Notes under the pieces: model-generated
Seen by the model: the letters and a program-made list of their open reading frames with translations, nothing else
Told to the model about the DNA's origin: nothing
Databases searched by the model: none
DNA from: Apiotrichum sp. Y4204
Taxonomy: Eukaryota > Basidiomycota > Tremellomycetes > Trichosporonales > Trichosporonaceae
NCBI GenBank assembly: GCA_025531455.1
Contig: JAMYHL010000009.1
Location: forward strand, 248,001-312,000
Direction of reading: 5' to 3'
Length of the DNA stretch: 64,000 nt
Shown: positions 35,374 to 48,601 of the stretch, piece by piece
How the letters are laid out: each line of letters begins with the position of its first letter
Numbering within the stretch: the first letter of the stretch is position 1
Made by a program: the position numbers and the translations under genes

Positions 35374-37933
35374 GGCGGCGGGGTCTGGGGTGTTGGGGGC
35401 GAGCAATCTGATCAGATAGGGATGCGGATTTGTGTCGTGGTATGCAGATCGCAGCGCGCAGATGATATATCGTGCGGCGAACTGGAATTGCCCAGTTGCT
35501 CAGTTGCTCAGTTGCTGTGTCGCGTATCGCGTAACACCACTGGCGGCGTCCGATCGTCCAGAGCTGGACTCGTATCTAGAGCTAGAGTTTCGACGCGGCA
35601 GCCGACTCAGGCAACGCGCGATATCACGTAGTCCGTGGGTCGTGGTCCAAAGCCTTGTGCGTTTCGCAAGAGGGGATGTGTGTGGGGGTGGAGACGAATG
35701 CGGAAGAACACGCAGAGAGTGTTCTGTACGGGTTCGTGTGCTTCCCACATTGATCTTGCAGGACTGCAGAAGGTCAGAAGGTGCACAAAAGGCGGTACAG
35801 AACGAGACCCGTGCCACCTGCGGGGCCTGCCCGCAACGCCCACAACGCCCGCAACGAGGCGCCGCAACGCCCGGCACCTGATCACATGCGGCGCCGACCC
35901 TGGCGCGGGGCCACGGCGCTGCCGTCACAGATAATTATTGAAATCAGAGAATGGATACAACGCGGCGTTTCTGTGCGGAACAGCGACGGTGGACGGAGGA
36001 TGGAATAAGCTTCATATGGACCGAAAGCTCGAATATAGATTACGCCCACCGGGCAGCTTGCACGCGACACACACCACACACACGGACATACTGCCCATGA
36101 GCATCAATGCATTCCGTGACACGCATCGCTCTCGAGTCTGTTCTATTTAATTCTTTCGCTCGGCCGTATTGTATCTCCGTATCTCGCGGGTCGACGGAGT
36201 GCGGAGCGGCGGGTGCGGAGCGGGGCCGCCGGGGCGGTGCTGTGCATGTTGTAGCTCGCTCAACCTCACTCCGCACTGAGACGCAAACTGTGCATGGAGC
36301 TGATAGTCGTCGGGATCCGTCGAGGATGGAACTGAACTAGCCTCGGCAGGCTTCCTAGCGACAGATTGGAGTCGATGTTCCCTCACCTCGGGCTCGGCTC
36401 AGCATCATCTCAGCCTCGAGCGGTACTGCCTACTAGCTTAGCTGTAGCTAACGACCCCTCCCCCGCGGAGGGACTGAAGCTTGTACAGCTGCCCTCGCTT
36501 CCAGCCTGGCGCCGATGAGAGGGGCGGGCACAGAGGCGCGCGTGATGAGCGGAGAAGGATTGAGGCTTGGGAGGCGGGCCGGCTCCCGCGGAAACGGGTG
36601 GGCGGCGGTGAGAACCTCCGAGGCACGGCCGGCACGGCTTGGCGGAGACGGAGTTGGGAGGTGAGGACGACCTTGCGGATTCTCGGTTTTGCGATGTCCT
36701 GTGGGTTTCCAGCGTGGTCCTGATCGCTTTCAGGCTTCACAGACCCCACAACCCCACATTGACGGACGGGGACAGACACAAGCCGCGCTAGACGCGTGCG
36801 CTTCGCAACGTCGGAGCAAGCAGCCAGCTGCCGATCTCCACTCGTTCGATCGAGCGCGCTCTCCGGCAGGGAATGGATTCTGCGCGATGTGTCATATCAT
36901 CCCGACAGGTTCTTGGACGCCGAACGCCGAGGGTTACATGTGTCGATACAGTGGTTAACTGGCAAGGTAACTGGGCTGGTTTCACTGCTCATCCTCGTGC
37001 CTCTCGCCGAACAGACAGATCCTGGGATCATGGGATCCTGAGGTGGTGCACCAAGTTCCTGTCTGTGGCAATGGCAGCGAGGTGTTAGCTCTCCAGATGA
37101 TCGTAGCCACTAGGAATTGATCCTGACCCACTCGGCCCTGCCCCCTCTCGTCGATGAACCCTCGCATCCCTCATCAACCCAGCCCTCTGTCGATCACGCC
37201 TCCCAATCTCGCTCCGCTCGTTGGCTAGCGAGTGCACTGCACCCAGGATCTGCCCCCTGTGGCGGATAAAGAGGGTATACCGGCCCAAACACCTGAGCTC
37301 CTGAAGCGCGGTATTCTGGGTGGGGTGAGGAATGGATCAGTTAGCGCGTCAGCGCTCTTGCTTGGCAGCCGGTACTCGTGCAAGATTGTAGAGTGTCAGA
37401 GACTTAAATGAGAACATGCGTAAACCAGAGACTATAGAATGATAAGCGTCCAGGTGATTTACAGCCTTTAAAGTACAGAGACGGGTATGGCGTGGCCGGG
37501 TATGCAGCTGGGGATAGTGCGTTCTTGCGACAGGAAGCAGTGGGTACGTGGGTGGGTTTTGTGGGCGGAGTTCAAGCCATTAGGCGCATACAGGTCCAGA
37601 ACTGCCGTGCGCGCTGGGATGCGAGTTCCAAGTCGGGCCGAGAGCAAGTGTCCGGGGTTCAGTAAGTGGTGGCGCAGAGTGAAACTGCTCGGCAGAGACG
37701 AGCGAGTCAGGCGAGGCGTGCGAAGGCGCAGAGTGTGGCGGTGTGGCACAAGTGTGGCGCAGGAAATCCAATCGATGCAAACCCGACACACGCAAGTTCC
37801 CACCGCCTTGACCGCCTTGGGTGCGCCACGGCGCGCCATATTGATAATCGACAGGGTAGGGGGCGCCCTGGGAGGAGGGGCAGATGATTTGTGAACAGAG
37901 TGGAAGAAGTGAGGAGTACACGGCCTTCAGTGT
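35374..37933. other. Intergenic region upstream of the MFS gene
   Basis: About 2.6 kb. No frame shows a domain or a convincing splice partner. The sequence between 36350 and 37480 has a mixed composition and could be decayed coding or mobile DNA, but I find no terminal repeats or motif to prove it. The first few hundred bases above 35373 are the transporter promoter. Confidence 0.5.
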
Positions 37934-38473
37934 TCAGTTGGAGGAGAACGACTCGGAGGCAGGGGACGTTGGCGCGGACGAGGGGGCGGAGCGACACGCG
38001 CAATTCGGGATGGCTATGATTTCCGCGACGCGAACAATGTCGCGCATGGCGGAGCGGAGGCGCTCGATCTCCACGGCCATCTCGGCGCGGTCGGCTGCGA
38101 GCGCGCGCATCTCGCTCCGGAGGCGCTTGTTGTCGGACTGCAGGCCGTGCGCTTTGGTGGCGAGGGCGGCGAGCGTGCTGGCGTCGACGGCTCTCGGGGC
38201 TTCAAAGCCAGAAGGGCGGTTGAGCACCTCGGCGATTGTGCTGGATACCCGGGCGTCGAGGGAGAAGAATGCGTGCTCGGCCGAGGGGGGCGTAGAAGGC
38301 GTGGACGAGCGAGAGGACGGGCGCGGGGGCGAGTCAAACGTCAGGCTTGGGATACGTGGTGAGAAACCACCTGCCAGGTGTGAGCGCGTAGAAAGCCAGA
38401 CTCTGCTGCGCGACTCACTGTTCTCGTCGCCGGACTTGCGACGGTTGCGGATACGGAAGACCTCGAGGGACAT
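37934..38473 (-). CDS. Small coiled-coil protein of unknown function
   Basis: The ATG at 38473 opens MSLEVFRIRNRRKSGDEN. A 48-nt intron (38371-38418, GTGAGT donor, CAG acceptor, phase 1) is likely; both spliced and unspliced forms stay in frame. Exons 38419-38473 and 37934-38370 then give 163 aa (179 aa if unspliced). The middle is Ser/Thr/Pro-rich (PPRPSSRSSTPSTPPSAEH). The C-terminal half is a clear coiled coil with leucine heptads (LQSDNKRLRSEMRALAADRA, EIERLRSAMRDIV), followed by a short Ser-rich tail. The length of the coil and the basic start suggest a scaffold or a bZIP-like dimerisation segment without the classic basic DNA-contact motif. I do not recognise the family. The frame stays open upstream without ATG support. 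Confidence 0.6.
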   Translation of the reverse strand: MSLEVFRIRNRRKSGDENSESRSRVWLSTRSHLAGGFSPRIPSLTFDSPPRPSSRSSTPSTPPSAEHAFFSLDARVSSTIAEVLNRPSGFEAPRAVDASTLAALATKAHGLQSDNKRLRSEMRALAADRAEMAVEIERLRSAMRDIVRVAEIIAIPNCACRSAPSSAPTSPASESFSSN

Positions 38474-41400
38474 GGTAGGCGTGTGTGGCTGAGGGTCCTG
38501 GAGAGAGTGAATGGTTTTGTAGGCCTTGTAGTGCCTTGCGTTTGCTGCGCAGAGGACGCTGTGTGTATGATTGGGATGTGGGAGTGTTCCAGACTTTGTC
38601 AGATGACTGTTAATATACCTGTCTCGCAGCAGGCGGACCACGGTCCTCTGGATGTAATCTCGAACGGCACGAGAGACGAAAGTTTCCAAGCTTTCAGGCT
38701 TCCACGCTTCCAATCGTGTCTCACTTCTTGCCGGTCTGAGCGGCTGACGTGCCGTCCCAGGAATACGGTGACCCTGCTCCGATCGCCTGGCGGCTGCATC
38801 TGTACCTCTTTTGCATTCGCCACAAATCCTGGTTTGTGCTTCCTGACCGCTTTTCTCAATCTTCTTCGATACCTTTTCCCTCGTCCCTGTGTCGGACCGA
38901 GATACGGTGGTAGCGTGGTACCGTGGTACCGTGCACCGCGGTCCATGGCATGGCGCGCACAGCGCCTCGGCCGCCAGGGCCTGCCTGAATATACGAGAAA
39001 GTGTTAAGTGGACCCAACGGCGTGACCGCCGCCGGAGACGCATTCATGCATGTCTCTTGCCTCTTGACTCCTGGCTTCTAGCTCCTCGGGACTACGGCAG
39101 CAATGACACTGCGGTGGCTGAGTCTCCGCTCCTGGTTCTCCTCGGTCTCAGCTGGGTAAAATGTCATTCACATCCATGCCTGGGGCGGGGTCCAAGCGGC
39201 AGAGGACGCACACCAGAGGCCAGAGCGCGGAATCCAACCTCCCCTCCATCTTGGAGCTTGGAGTTATACTTGCTGAACCCCTCACTCCCCTCGTCTCCTC
39301 CTCTCCAGGCTCTCGAAACCTCCGACTTGCCGTCCGCCGCCATGCGCCACAGGAGTCCGAGCGCTGAGACACCACCGCCGCGACCCCAGCGCTGTCGGCC
39401 ATTCCGAGAGCAAGTAGCGAATGGGAAAGACCTCATTCGACTGCAGATGAGAGACCCCTCACAGCCGGCAGGGTTGGGGCACGGGTGTAGCCCGCCCATT
39501 CACACCTCTGCCTGAGTGATGGAATCTCGAAACGAATCGAATACATGGGGTCTGTAAAGCTTCAGGGCTTACGCAGATGGAGATGAGTCTCCGCCAACGC
39601 CCAACGGGAGGGAGACCAACGACCGCAACTTTGATCTCGACCTCACAATCTGGCACTTGATGTCCTCGCCAAGAGCCCGTGCACCCGACGACCAACTCCA
39701 CCGACTTTTGAACATTACTGACCTCCGCCTACTGGCGTAACTCACCCCCCAACCTGCCTGGAATCCGCGCTCCGAGCCGCGCAGTGTAGCCGAGGGACCG
39801 TCAGTGACGTGAGGTGGGCGGGGGTCCATCACCGGATCCGATCCTTCATCCCTGCGCCACACTGTGGCACTTGCTCTGCAGCCCTGTCGCTCCTTGTGGC
39901 TCTCGTGGCGCTCGTCGTCAATCCTCCTGGGCGTCGGTTCCCACCCGTTGCTTCCAGTTCCTTTCCACCAAGGCCACACTCCTCTTAGACACGGGTGCGC
40001 TTTGACCCCTATGGGTGAGTGCCAGTTCGTCCAGTCGGGATCGCAGGACAGCCTTAACCGGTCCCTGCGTCCCCGGCACGAACGCAGATGGAGGCGATAC
40101 CTGGCAGCCGGCTCCCCTGGGCATTACTGAGTCAGCCAACCTGGCGGCGGCGCAAAGAGTGCGGGGAATAACAGGCAGGTTGGAGCTGAAGAGTGAAAGG
40201 TGGAGTTTGTTACTGGCTGCAGCTGATCAGCAACTGTCTCGCGGCCCTGCGCGAGAATTGTTGTCCACCTCCTGCTTGGTAGTCTCAGGCAGTGACACAG
40301 CTGGTGGTCCTGGAGTCAACTTGCAAAGGCTGGTGATGTCTTGATTTGTCTGTGGTGCCCTAGACGCCCCGACCGAGGGCTCGGCTGACTTGGCTCGCTC
40401 GCAATATTAGGCAAGACAGTGAGCCGCGGTCGTGAGTACATACCATCCATAGCATCGCTACAGAGCGCCTTCCAAAGCTTCTCAAGCATTTGATGTTCCT
40501 GTCTTTGATCTGCCGGCTTGCTGTTTCATCCTTCGCGTCTGACCCCCGGCTATCTGAATGCAAGTCGAGGCGAAAAGGGGGCATTAGCAGTGCCACCAAC
40601 ACTCACGACTAGGATACTTCTACTGTTGGAGACGCTGCGCATCTTTGGAGACAGCCCAACCGGTCCCACCAGAGCCCGTCCATCCCGACCGCACCCCCCA
40701 CGCTCCCATTCCCACACGTACTGTCGGCGAGGGGACACGACGCATATCTGAAGTGGCGGTGGCGGTGTGAAGAGAGAAGCTCACCCACCTGCCCCGAGTT
40801 GCGCTTCCGAGCGTCCGCGGTCGAGGCCCGCGAGGGAGTGACACATGTCTGGCACTGACAGCCACCTCCACAACCAACCGTATCGTGCCCACTGCCTGGT
40901 AGCCTTTTGCCGAGATCCGGAATGTTCGTCTTTCTTTCCCCGCACTCCAAAACGCCTCCCTCGCGAGCGTATCCAGGGCCTCGCGCTTGAACATTCCAGT
41001 TTACGGGCAGCTGGGATTTGGCATGGCTGTTCCACTACGGGAACGGATTGTGTCGTGTCGCTGAACCCGAAAATCGAAGGAATGAGGGATGGCCGGTATG
41101 AGTCGGTGAGGGACCGAACGCCACTCCCCACTCTGCGTTCTCACATACCAAGAGGCTCTAGCTCGATGTGTTGACTCGGTTGCTCCACACTACGCTGGGA
41201 AAGAGCTCTTAGCAGAGACGGCCATCATCTCGGTGGATTGGTGTTGCGGGCGTACAAAGAAGCGTTGGCACCGTGGCGATTATCAGAAGAGTCAGTGTGT
41301 GTTTCTACTCTGACGTGCAAGAATCATCGTTAGTGGGGCAATGGAAGCTTCCAAGCTTCCACTAGGCTTCCATTGGCATGGCAAGCGGAAAGTGTCATGA

Positions 41401-41599
41401 TGGACGGCAGGCGGCAGAGTGCGGCGAGCGCGGCGACTTGGCCGATGACGATCATGACGACAATGACGACACTCGGTACAATGCTCCTCCGAAACAGACT
41501 ACCGCAAATGACGGCCGAATGGCACCCTAACACCTCAACTCTTATTTTGCAACTCTACATCTTCCATCTCTCCAAAGTACTTTTATTCTCAGCATCACA
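38474..41599. other. Gene-poor interval, possibly containing decayed coding or mobile DNA
   Basis: About 3.1 kb with many short frames broken by stops. Between 39500 and 40350 the plus strand reads KATLLLDTGA near 39970-40002, which resembles the active-site motif of a retroelement aspartic protease. A stop follows immediately, and no reverse transcriptase, integrase or long terminal repeat is visible. The last few hundred bases (to 41599) are the promoter of the dehydrogenase gene, with a palindromic TGGAAGCTTCCA near 41342. Confidence 0.4.
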
Positions 41600-42741
41600 A
41601 TGCCCTCTTCAGACGAAGCAAAGCAGCGCTCTGCCACCGCGCTCTCGGACTCGGTCCCTGCTGGCGGGTTCGCCGCCGGCAAGCTGTTCGACGTCCGCGG
41701 GTGGGTTTGTGTCGGTGAGTAACTGTGCCGTCATCTAGTACAAGTTGTACAGCGCACTCATTCGTATCTACATAGTTTTCCTAACTGACCGCAGTCACTG
41801 GCGGCGCGACGGGCCTCGGACTCGTGACTACCCGCACACTGGCGGAGAACGGCGCGAGGGTGTACATCACCGGCCGGAGGGGGGACGTCCTGCGCGCCGC
41901 GGCGGAGAACGTGAATAGCAGCGTGAAGGACGGCGAGGTGCGCGTCGTCGAGGCGGATATGGCGGACAAGGCCGGGATCGAGAGTGAGTGATATACAGAA
42001 TAGAGGTGGGGCGGGAGCTGATCCCAGAACTGCGGGACGCGCTCAAGGCCGAGAACGAGGAGCGCGTGCACCTTCTCGTACTGAACCACGGCGTGTCCCT
42101 CGGGCGGCCGGCGCTCGCGACTGTCGAGCAGACGCCCGAGGCCATCTCGGCTGAGATGTTCGACAACGAGACTTTTGACCGCTGGACACAGACATACGCT
42201 ATCAACACGGCAAGCTACTACTTCTGTGCGTTCGCTCTCCTCCCCCTCCTTGCCAAGGGAGAGGGCGGGAGTGTGCTCATCGTGTCGAGCATGAGCGGCA
42301 TCACAAACACGTCCCAGCGCGGCCAGGTGAGACTGAACATATTTCACGTTCTGACGGTAGTTTGCGTATAACGCCAGCAAGGCCGCGACGCGTTCTCTCA
42401 ACGCCCAGCTCGCGACCGAGTTTGCGCGCCGCGACCTCCCCGTGAGGGTGAATGCGCTGTGTCCCGGCTACTTTGCGTCCGGAATGAGCATTGTCGACCC
42501 GTCAAAGCCCAAGTCTACGGAGCATTTCCGCAACGCGTGGGCGATCCCCGCCGGAAGAACTGGCGGCGCCACGGACTACGCGCAGGCAGTGCTCTCCACC
42601 GCGACGAATGCGTACATGACCGGCGCGGAGGTCGTGATTGATGGTGGCTGGCTCCTCGACTCGCAGGTTACTAGTGAGTGTGCATTTACGGCGCGGGCTG
42701 ATGATAGCGTTCTGAGCAAGGACAAGGACAAGACGGGGTGA
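41600..42741 (+). CDS. Short-chain dehydrogenase/reductase (classical SDR)
   Basis: NAD(P)-dependent oxidoreductase with a Rossmann fold. Exons 41600-41714, 41795-41983, 42028-42326 and 42361-42741 sum to 984 nt and 327 aa. The cofactor loop is TGGATGLG at residues 40-47. The structural Asn motif reads LNHG where NNAG is usual. Catalytic Ser191 lies in IVSSMSG, and Tyr204 and Lys208 in FAYNASKAATRSLN. After the core come NALCPGYFASGM and the closing VVIDGGWLLD typical of family members. The substrate is unknown. The end is uncertain: a good donor at 42674 and a TAG acceptor at 42716-42717 (44-nt intron with a CTGAT branch) would move the stop to 42725 and replace a Lys/Asp-rich tail with a short Thr-Phe end. 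A heptamer repeat starts just after the stop. Confidence 0.9.
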
Positions 42742-42750
42742 CCCAGAGGG

Positions 42751-42780
42751 TAGAGCGTAGAGCGTAGAGCGTAGAGCGTA
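42751..42780. repeat. Tandem heptamer TAGAGCG, about four copies
   Basis: Four adjacent copies begin nine bases after the dehydrogenase stop codon. Each unit contains TAG, so the array supplies stop codons in all three frames. Confidence 0.9.
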
Positions 42781-42980
42781 AAGAATGTATCGAATGCGGA
42801 TAGTGGAAATCGCTGGTGCAGTCGACGCGGGAACCTCCCGGAGCCTCGGTGACGAGCCTAACACACCCGAAATGAGTGGACAAGTGCAGCAGCATGATGA
42901 TTCCTCGCAGTCTCACACTCTCGCGACCTCGCACTCTCGCGATCTCGGTCGTGCGCGCGCAGCACGGCGTCTGGCCGGTG

Positions 42981-43089
42981 GCGCGGATGCACCGAGTGGT
43001 TAAGGGGCGGCATTCAAGCTTGCACTTGGTCCGAGTGGATCGCTTCGCCGTGGCGCAGGCCATCCTGGGTTCGACTCCCAGTCCGCGCA
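42981..43089 (+). tRNA. tRNA-Leu (anticodon CAA), intron-containing
   Basis: The 5' end GCGCGGA pairs exactly with TCCGCGC at 43082-43088, followed by discriminator A at 43089. The A-box region reads CCGAGTGGTTAAGG. The B box is a perfect GGTTCGACTCC within a 5-bp T stem (CTGGG/CCCAG). A class II variable arm (TGGC-GCAG-GCCA) marks Leu or Ser. The anticodon loop starts TTCAAG with CAA at 43015-43017, giving Leu. About 25 nt after the base 3' of the anticodon is the inferred intron, as in other fungal tRNA-Leu(CAA) genes. A T-run at 43091-43095 is a Pol III terminator. One mismatch each in the D stem and anticodon stem keeps this below certainty. Confidence 0.68.
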
Positions 43090-44710
43090 TGTTTTTGGGT
43101 GTAGGGCTGTGCGCTCGGTTGCACGAAACGATAAAGCAAAAAATGGATGGAATTATCGCGTTCAGGATTGATAGATTGAGAGGACATGTCAGTGCCAAGA
43201 GCGCGGAACGCGGATCCCGTCGGAAAGAATCCCGGGCGCAAGCTATCCGCTGATCTACTGCCGGTCCCGCACATCAGACCGCGACCAGACCGCTAACACG
43301 ACACAAAACGGCTCATGGCTGACAAGCCAGAACAAGTGTGGTGCAACATGCAAAAACACATTCTTTATCAATTGATCCTTTCCCCTTGATCACCTGCTTC
43401 TCGCTCACAATCTGCAGATCGTCAATCACACTTGCCACTTTCCACTTTCCCCTCGCCGATCACTCACGCTAGCACCACGCCACGCGCAGCCTAGCCTCTT
43501 GTGATCTTGTGCCTGACAGCTGCGTCACGGCTGTGGAAGCCTGGCAAGCTCGCAAGCCGGTGGGTAACTCGAGGCCTGGGACCTAGGAGACCCAAGGAGA
43601 CCGAGGAGACAGGAGATAGGAGACAGGAGACCGAGCCACGATACCTGCACATGTACAACACGACTCAGATTTGCGACTTCTGAGCATCCGGGCTGGCCGA
43701 AATGCACTGTACCGCGTACACGCGTACGGCGATACCGCGTGCATGCGCGAGCACAAGCGGCCAAGCGTGCAAGCATGCAAGCGGGGGGATGCTGCGGATC
43801 AGCCGCATTGATCGACTAGGCCAGGGCACTGATAACACTGCGAGGACCGTGATCCGTGAGTGATTAACGTGGCGATCAGGATCAGTGCGGGGTGTCAGTG
43901 AGTGCGTGGGGGCGAGACCGCCGGACGCGATACTCGAGACAGCGGCCAGCGACCGAGCGACGAACAACGTAGCCTGGGAGCGCAGAGCGTTCACCGCGAA
44001 GACGGGGAACTGGCAAAACTGGGGCCTCGCACGCACCCCGCGCCCAGCGACCCGAAAGATGTGCATCCACGCCCCGAGAACCACAGAACCAACGCTGTGT
44101 GATCAGCGACCAGCCACCGCGCAGCATGCTCCAGCCTCGTCGGCCGGCGTCTCCAGAGGCCAATGGGACGCGGTAGTCTAAGGACCCATGTGAGCGGCGG
44201 AGGAACTCTGCGCAGCGCGCAGCGCGGATTATGATACTACGGTCTGCACTGCATGGAGGGTGGTGGGTGGGGGGTAGAGGGTGGGATACTGATGACGCTT
44301 TACTCGTCCGTCAAGGTTCCTCCATCACGACGCTCCGCTCGGTGGACTCGGTGGAGTAGGCGGAGGTTGGTGACCCGGTCGCCGCGACGCGATACGTCAT
44401 GAATCACAGATATGGTCAAGCGCGAAGCGCACCACACATGGCCAACATGGTCAACGTGGTGGCGGTAACGCAACATCCGTAAGAAGCGCAACAGCGAGTA
44501 GAGCCGCGCGCAGGTGATCCATGCCCATGGGAACAGCATGTTCCACGGCGTGCTCCACCGCAAGCACCCCGGTTCCAAGCACCTGCACCGCTCCACGCCA
44601 AGCCGGACGCCGAGTGGCGAATGAGCTCATACGTGATGTCCTGAGCATGTTGTGCTGTCCGCAGCGCCGTAGTGCCGCAGCGCCGCAGCAGCTGGGTGGC
44701 TAGCGGCGCA

Positions 44711-44737
44711 CCGAGACCGCGCCGCTCTCGGTCTCGG
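44711..44737. repeat. Inverted repeat, 9-bp arms, 9-nt spacer
   Basis: CCGAGACCG at 44711-44719 and CGGTCTCGG at 44729-44737 are exact reverse complements. The spacing of inverted CGG/CCG-type half-sites resembles binding sites of dimeric Zn2Cys6 regulators, but this is only a resemblance. Confidence 0.55.
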
Positions 44738-46221
44738 CGTTGACATCATCAGTAACTGAGCTTGAATGTGCATCCGACAACACAGCCAATTCACTCGATA
44801 TGCTCTGGACATGATCTCTCCTGCGCACATGTGCACCCGCTCTGGTGGCCGGTGGCTGGACGGCGCTAACCCAGACCCACTGCATGACCGAGCTCCAAGA
44901 TCCAAGAAAATCATGCTTCTCACAGGATCAAAGCAACACATTCCGACCTCTCGGCATGCATGATATGAGCGTAAGCATGAGAATGTGCGCGTGTGTGAGA
45001 GCTAGAGTTCTTACGTGCTTACGTTCTTTCGAGCTTGAGAATTGAGAACGTACCGTGCAGCGTGGACCGGAGGCTGGCGGGGGTTCCTGGTTACATGCAG
45101 TTACAGCTGTGATCGCCCAGCCTTTCGTGCGTACGTCGTTTCAGCACGCGACTAACCTTGTATCCAAAAGATCGATCCACAACCCACACTTTTACAATTC
45201 ATGACATACCCTCGTCACCCTCGCTCCCTGGGCAGTGTGGTAACCCAACTCTAATTCACTCCTAGAGATCTTACAGATTCAGTGGAAGAATACAATCGTA
45301 CAGGACCAGATGCTGTGCGGAGGAATGGCTGCGGGGCTGCGGCGCGTGGGATCGTGGGGTCGCGGGGTCGTGGGCTGTGGAGTCCACCCTGCACCCTGCA
45401 TACAACCGTGTACACATGCCCTGCACCCTGCGCTATCTTTGATCAACCGTCATCATGATCGCGGATTGTTTAACTCGTCGCGTGTTGAGATCAAGGCACG
45501 TATCCGACTTCTGTGCGATGGATGGGATGAATCGTGTAATCGTGCTATTGTGGGCCCGCGTGCAGAAGAATACAGAAGCGCAGAAGCGCAGACAGAACAT
45601 GCCATCATTCCCAACTGTGCTTGCTCTGCTCTCGCACCTCCGTTCTGCCCTCTGGCTTCTGGCATGCAACACGCGCGCCCACGCGCGTACCGCTATACCA
45701 TGTACCGCACTAGTTACAATGGTGTGATACGTGTGATGAAGCTCCGAAGCATGCTCAAAGGCACCAAAGCATGTGCGCTAGTCGCTCTTGGCGATGGCTG
45801 GCGGCTTGGGCGACTGATCAAGTTCAGAAGCTCATCACCTCACAGCGCCAGATTCAAGGCATCCAAGGCACCTCCCGCCTTCCAGTCCAGTGTCCAGCTC
45901 TGCAGCTACCACACCTACGTCCTGCCGCCGGCGGACCACCTCCACCGTCGCGCCCGCAGCGCGCTAACAATGACATGTGTCTCACAGCCAGGCTCGATAA
46001 GCTCTGCCCTCCAGCCTCCGTATAGTGCATCTGTTCCTCCGTTCCTCGCACTCGTCTCGGATGATCCCATCTCCTCCGGCGCGGCCAGCCAGCGCGGCTG
46101 GCGACCAGCCGCTAAGGTCTTGGGGCGCGCGGTCAATTCTTGGCATACAAGATGGCAGAGAATGAGCTGAGCTTCCTAAGACTCTAAGACTGGACTCTTC
46201 TGCAACCACCGCGCTGTGGGC

Positions 46222-46227
46222 ATATAT
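46222..46227 (+). promoter_or_regulatory. TATA-like box of the exo-glucanase gene
   Basis: ATATAT within CATATATCAG lies about 137 nt upstream of the ATG at 46364. A pyrimidine-rich leader (CTTCTCTTCTTCC) follows at about 46236-46265. Confidence 0.5.
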
Positions 46228-46363
46228 CAGGCGCGGCTTCTCTTCTTCCATCACATCTCCCTTTCCCCCTTGTTAGTTTCATCACGGCCATCACTCAGTT
46301 ATTGCCACCCCGCTGGACGCCACACACTCTTTCATCCGCCCCAGCACTCCCCGAGATCCGACC

Positions 46364-47886
<1,523 letters not shown>

Positions 47887-48601
47887 AGGAAAAGTGCGCT
47901 TCGGATGTTTGACCTTGAGAGATACGAGACCCCAGTACAGTAGTAACACGACATTCTTCCAACTTTAGCCCCACCCACCTGTAGTCAGGATGGGATTATT
48001 ACTAGAGCACGTCTTATGCAATGAAATATGAATATGACTGAATGAGGACCGGCGCAGTCGCCGATCTGGATACGATGAGGATGTGAGACGAGTATGTGAG
48101 GATGTCGTGGATAAGGCACTAACGTGTTGGGAGACACCACGGTGCAGGACGATAATAGCACACCTCCCCACTCGGATGGATCTCGGAGACGTTACACCAC
48201 CTTTAACTCGACGCTAACCGCCTGACCATGCGGTGCATCTCTGACTTCCGCGCAATTCCGCCCAGCAACTAGCATGCATGTGAGCATGCACACATGCATG
48301 CATCAGTCATCCATCCCCATTGATCCAACAGCGACAGCAGAGAAACGCGCACGACGCGTCATCCTCAAAAGTCCTCGTTGTCTCAATTGTCTCACTTTGA
48401 TCCTGATCTTATCTCCTGGAGTCCCCACATGGGCACACCACACCCATAGGAATATGCATTCCACAGTACCACGGGTGATCGGCGATATCCGTACCCTTGT
48501 GCTCGCCACACAATGCCCCGCGTGACCCACCCTATATAGCTCTGGAACCGTAACGTCCCCAACACCTCTTGACTCAGTATTTAACTCCTCATCCCTCAAC
48601 C
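47887..48601. other. Intergenic region between glucanase and bleomycin hydrolase
   Basis: 715 bp holding the glucanase 3' region and the bleomycin hydrolase promoter. An ATGCATGC-rich patch with self-complementary runs lies at 48269-48304. A TATA box is at 48533. No gene is visible. Confidence 0.6.
48533..48538 (+). promoter_or_regulatory. TATA box of the bleomycin hydrolase gene
   Basis: TATATA in CCTATATAGC lies 64 nt upstream of the second exon-independent landmark, the ATG at 48602-48604, at a distance usual for fungal TATA elements. Confidence 0.55.

Larger units (their letters stand above)
42742..46363. other. Intergenic region containing tRNA-Leu, otherwise gene-poor
   Basis: About 3.6 kb. 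The tRNA at 42981-43089 is the only gene I can support. An open frame of 286 codons (45310-46170, plus) begins with ATG, but its protein is compositionally random (many Cys, His, Arg, Ser) and has no domain. An inverted repeat lies at 44711-44737. The last 150 bp are the glucanase promoter. Confidence 0.5.

Noticed and set aside
38474..39043. 369-codon version of the coiled-coil protein
   Set aside because: The upstream extension has no conserved feature and no well-placed ATG; the start at 38473 gives a compact protein.
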